From Myrica gale (lineage: Eukaryota; Streptophyta; Magnoliopsida; Fagales; Myricaceae): DNA of 64,000 nucleotides. The notes beneath the pieces were generated by a model. That model was not told the DNA's origin, did not search any database, and saw only the letters and a list, made by a program, of their open reading frames with translations. Below, in pieces: positions 37,558-50,720 of the stretch (its first letter is position 1; each line of letters begins with the position of its first letter). The position numbers and the translations under genes are program-made. The DNA is taken from positions 17,910,001-17,974,000 of the forward strand of contig OZ005601.1 in NCBI GenBank assembly GCA_963930655.1. The letters are read 5' to 3'.

Positions 37558-37616
37558 CATCAACACTTAGACTGAAAAATGGTTTCCCTTGACACCATCA
37601 AGCATTCCAGAAACAC
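37207..37616. repeat. ~100-bp direct repeat in LTR U3 (309 bp apart)
   Basis: Text beginning GTATGACCAATGTGTCGACA at 37207 recurs at 37516, and the similarity continues through CAACACTTAG, CTGAAAAATG and CAAGCATTCC for about 100 bp. Each copy carries one palindrome pair. The 37464/37486 pair lies between the copies and the 37141/37162 pair beyond them. Confidence 0.87.
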
Positions 37617-40600
37617 CTACAATGTAAAGATTGACCAATAAGCTTGTGTAGAGGTGTTCAATTATATCTAAGGCCAATTTAAGCTTAGAGAACTCTTGAT
37701 ATCATTTTCTTAAAAAGATTTTCCAATGTAGAATCTAAAGGTCTCAAACTAGTTGAAAAAGTTTGTTATCATCAAAATCAAAAATAGATTGTTTATAAAA
37801 CAACCTTGGGCTAACATTAATCTATTTGCTTCATTTCTTCATGATTAAGGTATCTAACTATCTTTTGATCTGTTTTAATGCAACAAAACTAAATGCTTCA
37901 TTTTCTTCAATATTATGCTATCCATTTTTGAAACTAATTAATTTGTAATATTTTTCATTTATATTTTGTTCCACAACTCTTGCATTAATGTATTTACAAC
38001 ATTTTATTCATCCTCAAGGTTCCTAATTTTCAAAGTGATTAATCGGAACTATTATTTATTGATATCTTGTGGTTTAACTCTTCAATTAATCCATTTGCAT
38101 CATTATGTTTGACATTAAGATGTGTTACTTTTAATCTAATTAATATGGAGACTTTAGTTTTTATAGTTTGGTCTATTGCTCTTCATTTAATCTATTTGAT
38201 TCGTTTCTTCAATATTAAGTTATCTATTTTATAAACTAACTAATTTGTGGCTTTTTTCAACTATATTTTGTTCAATAACTCTTCCATAAATCTATCTGCT
38301 TAATTTCGTTATCGCTAAGGTATCTAATTGTTAAATAAAGTAATTGTGATGATTTTGAATTTAGCTTTTGTCTATATCTTTTCCACTAATCTAATTGCTT
38401 CAATTTCTTCAATGTTAAAGCATCTAATTTTAAACTAAATAATTTGGACAGATTTTCGTTTACATTTTAGTCGATAACTCTTTCATTAATCTATTTGCTT
38501 CATTTCTTCATGATTAAGGTATCTAACTGTATTTTGATCTGTTACAATTCAACAAAATTAAGTTCTTCATTTTCTTCAATATTATGCTATAAAATTTTTA
38601 AACTAATTAATTTGAACTATTTTAATTTATATTTCGGTCCACAACTCTTGCATTAATGTATTTACAACATTTTATTCATCCTCAAGGTTCCTAATTTTCA
38701 AAGTGATTAATCGGAACAATTATTTATTGATATCTTGTGGTTTAACTCTTCAATTAATCCATTTGCATCATTATCTTTGACATTAAGATGTGTTACTTTT
38801 AATCTAATTAATATGGAGACTTTAGTTTTTATAGTTTGGTCTATTGCTCTTCATTTAATTTATTTTATTCGTTTCTTCAATATTAAGTTCTCTATTTTAT
38901 AAACTAACTAATTTGTGGCTTTTTTCAACTATATTTTGTTCAATAACTCTTACATAAATCTATCTGCTTAATTTCGTTATCGCTAAGGTATCCAATTGTT
39001 AAATAAAGTAATTGCGATGATTTTGAATTTAGCTTTTGTCTATATCTTTTCCACTAATCTGATTGCTTCAATTTCTTCAATGTTAAAGCATCTAATTTTA
39101 AACTAAATAATTTGGACAGATTTTCGTTTACATTTTAGTCGATAACTCTGTCATTAATCTATTTGCTTCATTTCTTCATGATTAAGGTATCTAACTGTCT
39201 TTTGATCTGTTACAATTCCACAAAATTAAGTTCTTCATTTTCTTCAATATTATGCTATAAAATTTTTGAACTAATTAATTTGAACTATTTTAATTTATAT
39301 TTCGGTCCACAACTCTTGCATTAATGTATTTACAACATTTTATTCAGCCTCAAGGTTCCTAATTTTCAAAGTGATTAATCGGATCAATTATTTATTGATA
39401 TCTTGTGGTTTAACTCTTCAATTAATCCATTTGCATCATTATCTTTGACATTAAGATGTGTTACTTTTAATCTAATTAATATGGAGACTTTAGTTTTTAT
39501 AGTTTGGTCTATTGCTCTTCATTTAATTTATTTGATTCGTTTCTTCAATATTAAGTTCTCTATTTTATAAACTAACTAATTTGAGGCTTTTTTCAACTAT
39601 ATTTTGTTCAAAAACTCTTACATAAATCTATCTGCTTAATTTCGTTATCGCTAAGGTATCCAATTATTAAATAAAGTAATTGCGATGATTTTGAATTTAG
39701 CTTTTGTCTATATCTTTCCACTAATCTGATTGCTTCAATTTCTTCAATGTTAAAGCGTCTAATTTTAAACTAAATAATTTGGACAGATTTTCGTTTACAT
39801 TGTAGTCGATAACTCTGTCATTAATCTATTTGCTTCATTTCTTCATGATTAAGGTATCTAACTGTCTTTTAATCTGTTATAAGTCCACAAAATTAAGTTC
39901 TTCATTTTCTTCAAAATTATGCTATCCATTTTTGAAACTACATAATTTGTAATATTTTTCATTTATATTTTGGTCCACAACTCTTGCATTAATGTATTTA
40001 CAACATTTTATTCATCCTCAAGGTTCCTAATTTTCAAAGTGATTAATCGGAACAATTATTTATTGATATCTTGTGGTTTAACTCTTCAATTAATCCATTT
40101 GCATCATTATCTTTGACATTAAGATGTGTTACTTTTAATCTAATTAATATGGAGACTTTAGTTTTTATAGTTTGGTCTATTGCTCTTCATTTAATTTATT
40201 TGATTCGTTTCTTCAATATTAAGTTCTCTATTTTATAAACTAACTAATTTGTGGCTTTTTTCAACTATATTTTGTTCAATAACTCTTCCATAAATCTATC
40301 TGCTTAATTTCGTTATCGCTAAGGTATCTAATTGTTAAATAAAGTAATTGCGATGATTTTGAATTTAGCTTTTGTCTATATCTTTTCCACTAATCTGATT
40401 GCTTCAATTTCTTCAATGTTAAAGCATCTAATTTTAAACTAAATAATTTGGACAGATTTTCGTTTACATTTTAGTCGATAACTCTGTCATTAATCTATTT
40501 GCTTCATTTCTTCATGATTAAGGTATCTAACTGTATTTTGATCTGTTACAATTCCACAAAATTAAGTTCTTCATTTTCTTCAATATTATGCTATAAAATT

Positions 40601-40706
40601 TTTAAACTAATTAATTTGAACTATTTTAATTTATATTTCGGTCCACAACTCTTGCATTAATGTATTTACAACATTTTATTCATCCTCAAGGTTCCTAATT
40701 TTCAAA

Positions 40707-43700
40707 GTGATTAATCGGAACAATTATTTATTGATATCTTGTGGTTTAACTCTTCAATTAATCCATTTGCATCATTATCTTTGACATTAAGATGTGTTAC
40801 TTTTAATCTAATTAATATGGAGACTTTAGTTTTTATAGTTTGGTCTATTGCTCTTCATTTAATTTATTTGATTCGTTTCTTCAATATTAAGTTCTCTATT
40901 TTATAAACTAACTAATTTGAGGCTTTTTTCAACTATATTTTGTTCAAAAACTCTTACATAAATCTATCTGCTTAATTTCGTTATCGCTAAGGTATCCAAT
41001 TATTAAATAAAGTAATTGCGATGATTTTGAATTTAGCTTTTGTCTATATCTTTCCACTAATCTGATTGCTTCAATTTCTTCAATGTTAAAGCGTCTAATT
41101 TTAAACTAAATAATTTGGACAGATTTTCGTTTACATTGTAGTCGATAACTCTGTCATTAATCTATTTGCTTCATTTCTTCATGATTAAGGTATCTAACTG
41201 TCTTTTAATCTGTTATAAGTCCACAAAATTAAGTTCTTCATTTTCTTCAATATTATGCTACACAATTTTTAAACTAATTAATTTGAACTATTTTAATTTA
41301 TATTTCGGTCCACAACTCTTGCATTAATGTATTTACAACATTTTATTCATCCTCAAGGTTCCTAATTTTCAAAGTGATTAATCGGAACAATTATTTATTG
41401 ATATCTTGTGGTTTAACTCTTCAATTAATCCATTTGCATCATTATCTTTGACATTAAGATGTGTTACTTTTAATCTAATTAATATGGAGACTTTAGTTTT
41501 TATAGTTTGGTCTATTGCTCTTCATTTAATTTATTTGATTCGTTTCTTCAATATTAAGTTCTCTATTTTATAAACTAACTAATTTGTGGCTTTTTTCAAC
41601 TATATTTTGTTCAATAACTCTTCCATAAATCTATCTGCTTAATTTCGTTATCGCTAAGGTATCTAATTGTTAAATAAAGTAATTGCGATGATTTTGAATT
41701 TAGCTTTTGTCTATATCTTTTCCACTAATCTGATTGCTTCAATTTCTTCAATGTTAAAGCATCTAATTTTAAACTAAATAATTTGGACAGATTTTCGTTT
41801 ACATTTTAGTCGATAACTCTTTCATTAATCTATTTGCTTCATTTCTTCATGATTAATGTATCTAACTGTATTTTGATCTGTTACAATTCCACAAAATTAA
41901 GTTCTTCATTTTCTTCAATATTATGCTTTACAATTTTTAAACTAATTAATTTGAACTATTTTAATTTATATTTCGGTCCACAACTCCTGCATTAATGTAT
42001 TTCCAACATTTTATTCATCCTCAACGTTCCTAATTTTCAAAGTGATTAATTGGAATTATTATTTATTGATATCTTGTGGTTTAACTCTTCAATTAATACA
42101 TTTGCATCATTATCTTTGACATTAAGATGTGTTACTTTTAATCTAATTAATATGGAGACTTTAGTTTTTATAGTTTGGTCTATTGCTCTTCATTTAATTT
42201 ATTTTATTCGTTTCTTCAATATTAAGTTCTCTATTTTATAAACTAACTAATTTGTGGCTTTTTTCAACTATATTTTGTTCAATAACTCTTCCATAAATCT
42301 ATCTGCTTAATTTCGTTATCGCTAAGGTATCTAATTGTTAAATAAAGTAATTGCGATGATTTTGAATTTATCTTTTGTCTATATCTTTTCCACTAATCTG
42401 ATTGCTTCAATTTCTTCAATGTTAAAGCCTCTAATTTTAAACTAAATAATTTGGACAGATTTTCGTTTACATTTTAGTCGATAACTCTGTCATTAATCTA
42501 TTTGCTTCATTTCTTCATGATTAAGGTATCTAACTGTATTTTGATCTGTTACAATTCCACAAAATTAAGTTCTTCATTTTCTTCAATATTATGCTATAAA
42601 ATTTTTGAACTAATTAATTTGAACTATTTTAATTTATATTTCGGTCCACAACTCTTGCATTAATGTATTTACAACATTTTATTCAGCCTCAAGGTTCCTA
42701 ATTTTCAAAGTGATTAATCGGATCAATTATTTATTGATATCTTGTGGTTTAACTCTTCAATTAATCCATTTGCATCATTATCTTTGACATTAAGATGTGT
42801 TACTTTTAATCTAATTAATATGGAGACTTTAGTTTTTATAGTTTGGTCTATTGCTCTTCATTTAATTTATTTGATTCGTTTCTTCAATATTAAGTTCTCT
42901 ATTTTATAAACTAACTAATTTGAGGCTTTTTTCAACTATATTTTGTTCAAAAACTCTTACATAAATCTATCTGCTTAATTTCGTTATCGCTAAGGTATCC
43001 AATTGTTAAATAAAGTAATTGCGATGATTTTGAATTTAGCTTTTGTCTATATCTTTCCACTAATCTGATTGCTTCAATTTCTTCAATGTTAAAGCATCTA
43101 ATTTTAAACTAAATAATTTGGACAGATTTTCGTTTACATTGTAGTCGATAACTCTGTCATTAATCTATTTGCTTCATTTCTTCATGATTAAGGTATCTAA
43201 CTGTCTTTTAATCTGTTATAAGTCCACAAAATTAAGTTCTTCATTTTCTTCAATATTATGCTACACAATTTTTAAACTAATTAATTTGAACTATTTTAAT
43301 TTATATTTCGGTCCACAACTCTTGCATTAATGTATTTACAACATTTTATTCATCCTCAAGGTTCCTAATTTTCAAAGTGATTAATCGGAACAATTATTTA
43401 TTGATATCTTGTGGTTTAACTCTTCAATTAATCCATTTGCATCATTATCTTTGACATTAAGATGTGTTACTTTTAATCTAATTAATATGGAGACTTTAGT
43501 TTTTATAGTTTGGTCTATTGCTCTTCATTTAATTTATTTGATTCGTTTCTTCAATATTAAGTTCACTATTTTATAAACTAACTAATTTGTGGCTTTTTTC
43601 AACTATATTTTGTTCAATAACTCTTCCATAAATCTATCTGCTTAATTTCGTTATCGCTAAGGTATCTAATTGTTAAATAAAGTAATTGCGATGATTTTGA

Positions 43701-44712
43701 ATTTAGCTTTTGTCTATATCTTTTCCACTAATCTGATTGCTTCAATTTCTTCAATGTTAAAGCATCTAATTTTAAACTAAATAATTTGGACAGATTTTCG
43801 TTTACATTTTAGTCGATAACTCTTTCATTAATCTATTTGCTTCATTTCTTCATGATTAAGGTATCTAACTGTATTTTGATCTGTTACAATTCCACAAAAT
43901 TAAGTTCTTCATTTTCTTCAATATTATGCTTTACAATTTTTAAACTAATTAATTTGAACTATTTTAATTTATATTTCGGTCCACAACTCCTGCATTAATG
44001 TATTTCCAACATTTTATTCATCCTCAACGTTCCTAATTTTCAAAGTGATTAATCGGAACAATTATTTATTGATATCTTGTGGTTTAACTCTTCAATTAAT
44101 CCCTTTGCATCATTATCTTTGACATTAAGATGTGTTACTTTTAATCTAATTAATATGGAGACTTTAGTTTTTATAGTTTGGTCTATTGCTCTTCATTTAA
44201 TTTATTTGATTCGTTTCTTCAATATTAAGTTCTCTATTTTATAAACTAACTAATTTGTGGCTTTTTTCAACTATATTTTGTTCAATAACTCTTACATAAA
44301 TCTATCTGCTTAATTTCGTTATCGCTAAGGTATCCAATTGTTAAATAAAGTAATTGCGATGATTTTGAATTTAGCTTTTGTCTATATCTTTTCCACTAAT
44401 CTGATTGCTTCAATTTCTTCAATGTTAAAGCATCTAATTTTAAACTAAATAATTTGGACAGATTTTCGTTTACATTTTAGTCGATAACTCTGTCATTAAT
44501 CTATTTGCTTCATTTCTTCATGATTAAGGTATCTAACTGTCTTTTGATCTGTTACAATTCCACAAAATTAAGTTCTTCATTTTCTTCAATATTATGCTAT
44601 AAAATTTTTGAACTAATTAATTTGAACTATTTTAATTTATATTTCGGTCCACAACTCTTGCATTAATGTATTTACAACATCTTATTCAGCCTCAACGTTC
44701 CTAATTTTCAAA
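40707..44712 (+). repeat. Loose three-monomer HOR in R1 (~2003-bp period)
   Basis: Monomer 40707 matches 42710 (AAAACTCTTAC, ATCTTTCCAC, ACATTGTAGTC, CTACACAA). Monomer 41374 matches 43377 (CTTTACAATTTTT, TTTCCAACATT, CTCAACGTTCC). The third members, 42042 and 44045, agree less well. The offset is 2003 bp. Confidence 0.75.
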
Positions 44713-46716
44713 GTGATTAATCGGATCAATTATTTATTGATATCTTGTGGTTTAACTCTTCAATTAATCCATTTGCATCATTATCTTTGACATTAAGATG
44801 TGTTACTTTTAATCTAATTAATATGGAGACTTTAGTTTTTATAGTTTGGTCTATTGCTCTTCATTTAATTTATTTTATTCGTTTCTTCAATATTAAGTTC
44901 TCTATTTTATAAACTAACTAATTTGAGGCTTTTTTCAACTATATTTTGTTCAATAACTCTTACATAAATCTATCTGCTTAATTTCGTTATCGCTAAGGTA
45001 TCTAATTGTTAAATAAAGTAATTGCGATGATTTTGAATTTAGCTTTTGTCTATATCTTTTCCACTAATCTAATTGCTTCAATTTCTTCAATGTTAAAGCA
45101 TCTAATTCTAAACTAAATAATTTGGACAGATTTTCGTTTACATTTTAGTCGATAACTCTTTCATTAATCTATTTGCTTCATTTCTTCATGATTAAGGTAT
45201 CTAACTGTATTTTGATCTGTTACAATTCCACAAAATTAAGTTCTTCATTTTCTTCAATATTATGCTATAAAATTTTTAAACTAATTAATTTGAACTATTT
45301 TAATTTATATTTCAGTCCACAACTCTTGCATTAATGTATTTACAACATTTTATTCATCCTCAAGGTTCCTAATTTTCAAAGTGATTAATCGGAACAATTA
45401 TTTATTGATATCTTGTGGTTTAACTCTTCAATTAATCCATTTGCATCATTATCTTTGACATTAAGATGTGTTACTTTTAATCTAATTAATATGGAGACTT
45501 TAGTTTTTATAGTTTGGTCTATTGCTCTTCATTTAATTTATTTTATTCGTTTCTTCAATATTAAGTTCTCTATTTTATAAACTAACTAATTTGTGGCTTT
45601 TTTCAACTATATTTTGTTCAATAACTCTTACATAAATCTATCTGCTTAATTTCGTTATCGCTAAGGTATCCAATTGTTAAATAAAGTAATTGCGATGATT
45701 TTGAATTTAGCTTTTGTCTATATCTTTTCCACTAATCTGATTGCTTCAATTTCTTCAATGTTAAAGCATCTAATTTTAAACTAAATAATTTGGACAGATT
45801 TTCGTTTACATTTTAGTCGATAACTCTTTCATTAATCTATTTGCTTCATTTCTTCATGATTAAGGTATCTAACTGTATTTTGATCTGTTACAATTCCACA
45901 AAATTAAGTTCTTCATTTTCTTCAATATTATGCTATAAAATTTTTAAACTAATTAATTTGAACTATTTTAATTTATATTTCGGTCCACAACTCTTGCATT
46001 AATGTATTTACAACATTTTATTCATCCTCAAGGTTCCTAATTTTCAAAGTGATTAATCGGAACAATTATTTATTGATATCTTGTGGTTTAACTTTTCAAT
46101 TAATCCATTTGCATCATTATCTTAGACATTAAGATGTGTTACTTTTAATCTAATTAATATGGAGACTTTAGTTTTTATAGTTTGGTCTATTGCTCTTCAT
46201 TTAATTTATTTTATTCGTTTCTTCAATATTAAGTTCTCTATTTTATAAACTAACTAATTTGTGGCTTTTTTCAACTATATTTTGTTCAATAACTCTTACA
46301 TAAATCTATCTGCTTAATTTCGTTATCGCTAAGGTATCCAATTGTTAAATAAAGTAATTGCGATGATTTTGAATTTAGCTTTTGTCTATATCTTTTCCAC
46401 TAATCTGATTGCTTCAATTTCTTCAATGTTAAAGCATCTAATTTTAAACTAAATAATTTGGACAGATTTTCGTTTACATTTTAGTCGATAACTCTGTCAT
46501 TAATCTATTTGCTTCATTTCTTCATGATTAAGGTATCTAACTGTCTTTTGATCTGTTACAATTCCACAAAATTAAGTTCTTCATTTTCTTCAATATTATG
46601 CTATAAAATTTTTGAACTAATTAATTTGAACTATTTTAATTTATATTTCGGTCCACAACTCTTGCATTAATGTATTTACAACATTTTATTCAGCCTCAAG
46701 GTTCCTAATTTTCAAA

Positions 46717-49700
46717 GTGATTAATCGGATCAATTATTTATTGATATCTTGTGGTTTAACTCTTCAATTAATCCATTGCATCATTATCTTTGACATTAAG
46801 ATGTGTTACTTTTAATCTAATTAATATGGAGACTTTAGTTTTTATAGTTTGGTCTATTGCTCTTCATTTAATTTATTTGATTCGTTTCTTCAATATTAAG
46901 TTCTCTATTTTATAAACTAACTAATTTGAGGCTTTTTTCAACTATATTTTGTTCAAAAACTCTTACATAAATCTATCTGCTTAATTTCGTTATCGCTAAG
47001 GTATCCAATTGTTAAATAAAGTAATTGCGATGATTTTGAATTTAGCTTTTGTCTATATCTTTCCACTAATCTGATTGCTTCAATTTCTTCAATGTTAAAG
47101 CATCTAATTTTAAACTAAATAATTTGGACAGATTTTCGTTTACATTGTAGTCGATAACTCTGTCATTAATCTATTTGCTTCATTTCTTCATGATTAAGGT
47201 ATCTAACTGTCTTTTAATCTGTTATAAGTCCACAAAATTAAGTTCTTCATTTTCTTCAATATTATGCTACACAATTTTTAAACTAATTAATTTGAACTAT
47301 TTTAATTTATATTTCGGTCCACAACTCTTGCATTAATGTATTTACAACATTTTATTCATCCTCAAGGTTCCTAATTTTCAAAGTGATTAATCGGAACAAT
47401 TATTTATTGATATCTTGTGGTTTAACTCTTCAATTAATCCATTTGCATCTTTATCTTTGACATTAAGATGTGTTACTTTTAATCTAATTAATACGGAGAC
47501 TTTAGTTTTTATAGTTTGGTCTATTGCCCTTCATTTAATTTATTTGATTCGTTTCTTCAATATTAAGTTCTCTATTTTATAAACTAACTAATTTGTGGCT
47601 TTTTTCAACTATATTTTGTTCAATAACTCTTCCATAAATCTATCTGCTTAATTTCGTTATCGCTAAGGTATCTAATTGTTAAATAAAGTAATTGCGATGA
47701 TTTTGAATTTAGCTTTTGTCTATATCTTTTCCACTAATCTGATTGCTTCAATTTCTTCAATGTTAAAGCATCTAATTTTAAACTAAATAATTTGGACAGA
47801 TTTTCGTTTACATTTTAGTCGATAACTCTTTCATTAATCTATTCGCTTCATTTCTTCATGATTAAGGTATCTAACTGTATTTTGATCTGTTACAATTCCA
47901 CAAAATTAAGTTCTTCATTTTCTTCAATATTATGCTATAAAATTTTTAAACTAATTAATTTGAACTATTTTAATTTATATTTCGGTCCACAACTCTTGCA
48001 TTAATGTATTTACAACATTTTATTCATCCTCAAGGTTCCTAATTTTCAAAGTGATTAATCGGAACAATTATTTATTGATATCTTGTGGTTTAACTCTTCA
48101 ATTAATCCATTTGCATCATTATCTTTGACATTAAGATGTGTTACTTTTAATCTAATTAATATGGAGACTTTAGTTTTTATAGTTTGGTCTATTGCTCTTC
48201 ATTTAATTTATTTGATTCGTTTCTTCAATATTAAGTTCTCTATTTTATAAACTAACTAATTTGTGGCTTTTTTCAACTATATTTTGTTCAATAACTCTTC
48301 CATAAATCTATCTGCTTAATTTCGTTATCGCTAAGGTATCTAATTGTTAAATAAAGTAATTGCGATGATTTTGAATTTAGCTTTTGTCTATATCTTTTCC
48401 ACTAATCTGATTGCTTCAATTTCTTCAATGTTAAAGCATCTAATTTTAAACTAAATAATTTGGACAGATTTTCGTTTACATTTTAGTCGATAACTCTGTC
48501 ATTAATCTATTTGCTTCATTTCTTCATGATTAAGGTATCTAACTGTATTTTGATCTGTTACAATTCCACAAAATTAAGTTCTTCATTTTCTTCAATATTA
48601 TGCTATAAAATTTTTAAACTAATTAATTTGAACTATTTTAATTTATATTTCGGTCCACAACTCTTGCATTAATGTATTTACAACATTTTATTCAGCCTCA
48701 AGGTTCCTAATTTTCAAAGTGATTAATCGGATCAATTATTTATTGATATCTTGTGGTTTAACTCTTCAATTAATCCATTGCATCATTATCTTTGACATTA
48801 AGATGTGTTACTTTTAATCTAATTAATATGGAGACTTTAGTTTTTATAGTTTGGTCTATTGCTCTTCATTTAATTTATTTGATTCGTTTCTTCAATATTA
48901 AGTTCTCTATTTTATAAACTAACTAATTTGAGGCTTTTTTCAACTATATTTTGTTCAAAAACTCTTACATAAATCTATCTGCTTAATTTCGTTATCGCTA
49001 AGGTATCCAATTGTTAAATAAAGTAATTGCGATGATTTTGAATTTAGCTTTTGTCTATATCTTTCCACTAATCTGATTGCTTCAATTTCTTCAATGTTAA
49101 AGCATCTAATTTTAAACTAAATAATTTGGACAGATTTTCGTTTACATTGTAGTCGATAACTCTGTCATTAATCTATTTGCTTCATTTCTTCATGATTAAG
49201 GTATCTAACTGTCTTTTAATCTGTTATAAGTCCACAAAATTAAGTTCTTCATTTTCTTCAATATTATGCTACACAATTTTTAAACTAATTAATTTGAACT
49301 ATTTTAATTTATATTTCGGTCCACAACTCTTGCATTAATGTATTTACAACATTTTATTCATCCTCAAGGTTCCTAATTTTCAAAGTGATTAATCGGAACA
49401 ATTATTTATTGATATCTTGTGGTTTAACTCTTCAATTAATCCATTTGCATCTTTATCTTTGACATTAAGATGTGTTACTTTTAATCTAATTAATACGGAG
49501 ACTTTAGTTTTTATAGTTTGGTCTATTGCCCTTCATTTAATTTATTTGATTCGTTTCTTCAATATTAAGTTCTCTATTTTATAAACTAACTAATTTGTGG
49601 CTTTTTTCAACTATATTTTGTTCAATAACTCTTCCATAAATCTATCTGCTTAATTTCGTTATCGCTAAGGTATCTAATTGTTAAATAAAGTAATTGCGAT

Positions 49701-50720
49701 GATTTTGAATTTAGCTTTTGTCTATATCTTTTCCACTAATCTGATTGCTTCAATTTCTTCAATGTTAAAGCATCTAATTTTAAACTAAATAATTTGGACA
49801 GATTTTCGTTTACATTTTAGTCGATAACTCTTTCATTAATCTATTCGCTTCATTTCTTCATGATTAAGGTATCTAACTGTATTTTGATCTGTTACAATTC
49901 CACAAAATTAAGTTCTTCATTTTCTTCAATATTATGCTATAAAATTTTTAAACTAATTAATTTGAACTATTTTAATTTATATTTCGGTCCACAACTCTTG
50001 CATTAATGTATTTACAACATTTTATTCATCCTCAAGGTTCCTAATTTTCAAAGTGATTAATCGGAACAATTATTTATTGATATCTTGTGGTTTAACTCTT
50101 CAATTAATCCATTTGCATCATTATCTTTGACATTAAGATGTGTTACTTTTAATCTAATTAATATGGAGACTTTAGTTTTTATAGTTTGGTCTATTGCTCT
50201 TCATTTAATTTATTTGATTCGTTTCTTCAATATTAAGTTCTCTATTTTATAAACTAACTAATTTGTGGCTTTTTTCAACTATATTTTGTTCAATAACTCT
50301 TCCATAAATCTATCTGCTTAATTTCGTTATCGCTAAGGTATCTAATTGTTAAATAAAGTAATTGCGATGATTTTGAATTTAGCTTTTGTCTATATCTTTT
50401 CCACTAATCTGATTGCTTCAATTTCTTCAATGTTAAAGCATCTAATTTTAAACTAAATAATTTGGACAGATTTTCGTTTACATTTTAGTCGATAACTCTG
50501 TCATTAATCTATTTGCTTCATTTCTTCATGATTAAGGTATCTAACTGTATTTTGATCTGTTACAATTCCACAAAATTAAGTTCTTCATTTTCTTCAATAT
50601 TATGCTATAAAATTTTTAAACTAATTAATTTGAACTATTTTAATTTATATTTCGGTCCACAACTCTTGCATTAATGTATTTACAACATTTTATTCATCCT
50701 CAAGGTTCCTAATTTTCAAA
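46717..50720 (+). repeat. Three-monomer HOR in R1, two copies of 2002 bp
   Basis: Copies at 46717-48718 and 48719-50720. Both first monomers share a 1-bp deletion (AATCCATTGCATC), ATCTTTCCAC and ACATTGTAGTC. Both second monomers share CATCTTTATC, TTAATACGGAG, TTGCCCTTC and CTATTCGCTTC. The third monomers differ slightly at their ends (CAGCCTCAAGG in the first, CATCCTCAAGG in the second). Private changes shared at a fixed offset prove a recent block duplication. Confidence 0.93.

Larger units (their letters stand above)
31405..37816 (-). mobile_element. Broken Ty1/copia LTR retroelement, SIRE/Maximus-like
   Basis: A 6.4-kb insertion splits the satellite. Read on the minus strand it shows one LTR (37816 to 36146), a primer-binding site, an open gag frame, remnants of the end of integrase and of reverse transcriptase, an env-like/3' region and a polypurine tract. 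Lineage is inferred from the 503-residue gag with one CCHC knuckle, the long LTR and the extra region downstream of pol, features known for plant SIRE/Maximus elements. The element is broken: pol is greatly shortened and decayed with several breaks, and no 3' LTR precedes the left junction. Without an LTR pair it cannot be dated by LTR divergence. The intact gag frame suggests a fairly young insertion, while the pol remnant suggests an older or already defective parent. Confidence 0.93.
36146..37816 (-). mobile_element. 5' LTR of the copia element (~1671 bp)
   Basis: On the minus strand it begins TGTTAGCCCAAGG at the right array junction and ends GACTCACA two bases before the primer-binding site, giving the canonical TG...CA ends with a short imperfect terminal inverted repeat (TGTTAG/TGTGAG). 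It contains a TATA box, paired GTGTCGACAC palindromes, a ~100-bp direct repeat upstream of the TATA box, and 80-bp and 46-bp tandem repeats downstream of it. Satellite sequence resumes at 37817. No second copy of this LTR lies in the window. Confidence 0.88.

Noticed and set aside
37812-37825. Five-base target-site duplication (TTAAT after the LTR)
   Set aside because: The matching copy is not found at the left junction near 31404, where the element lacks its LTR, so a duplication cannot be shown.
42050-42241. 63-64-codon plus-strand open frames in satellite units (also 56739, 58735, 60713)
   Set aside because: They are the same satellite segment read in one frame; most sister monomers have this frame interrupted, and the sequence is tandem A/T-rich repeat. 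Recurrence reflects array homogenisation, not coding constraint.
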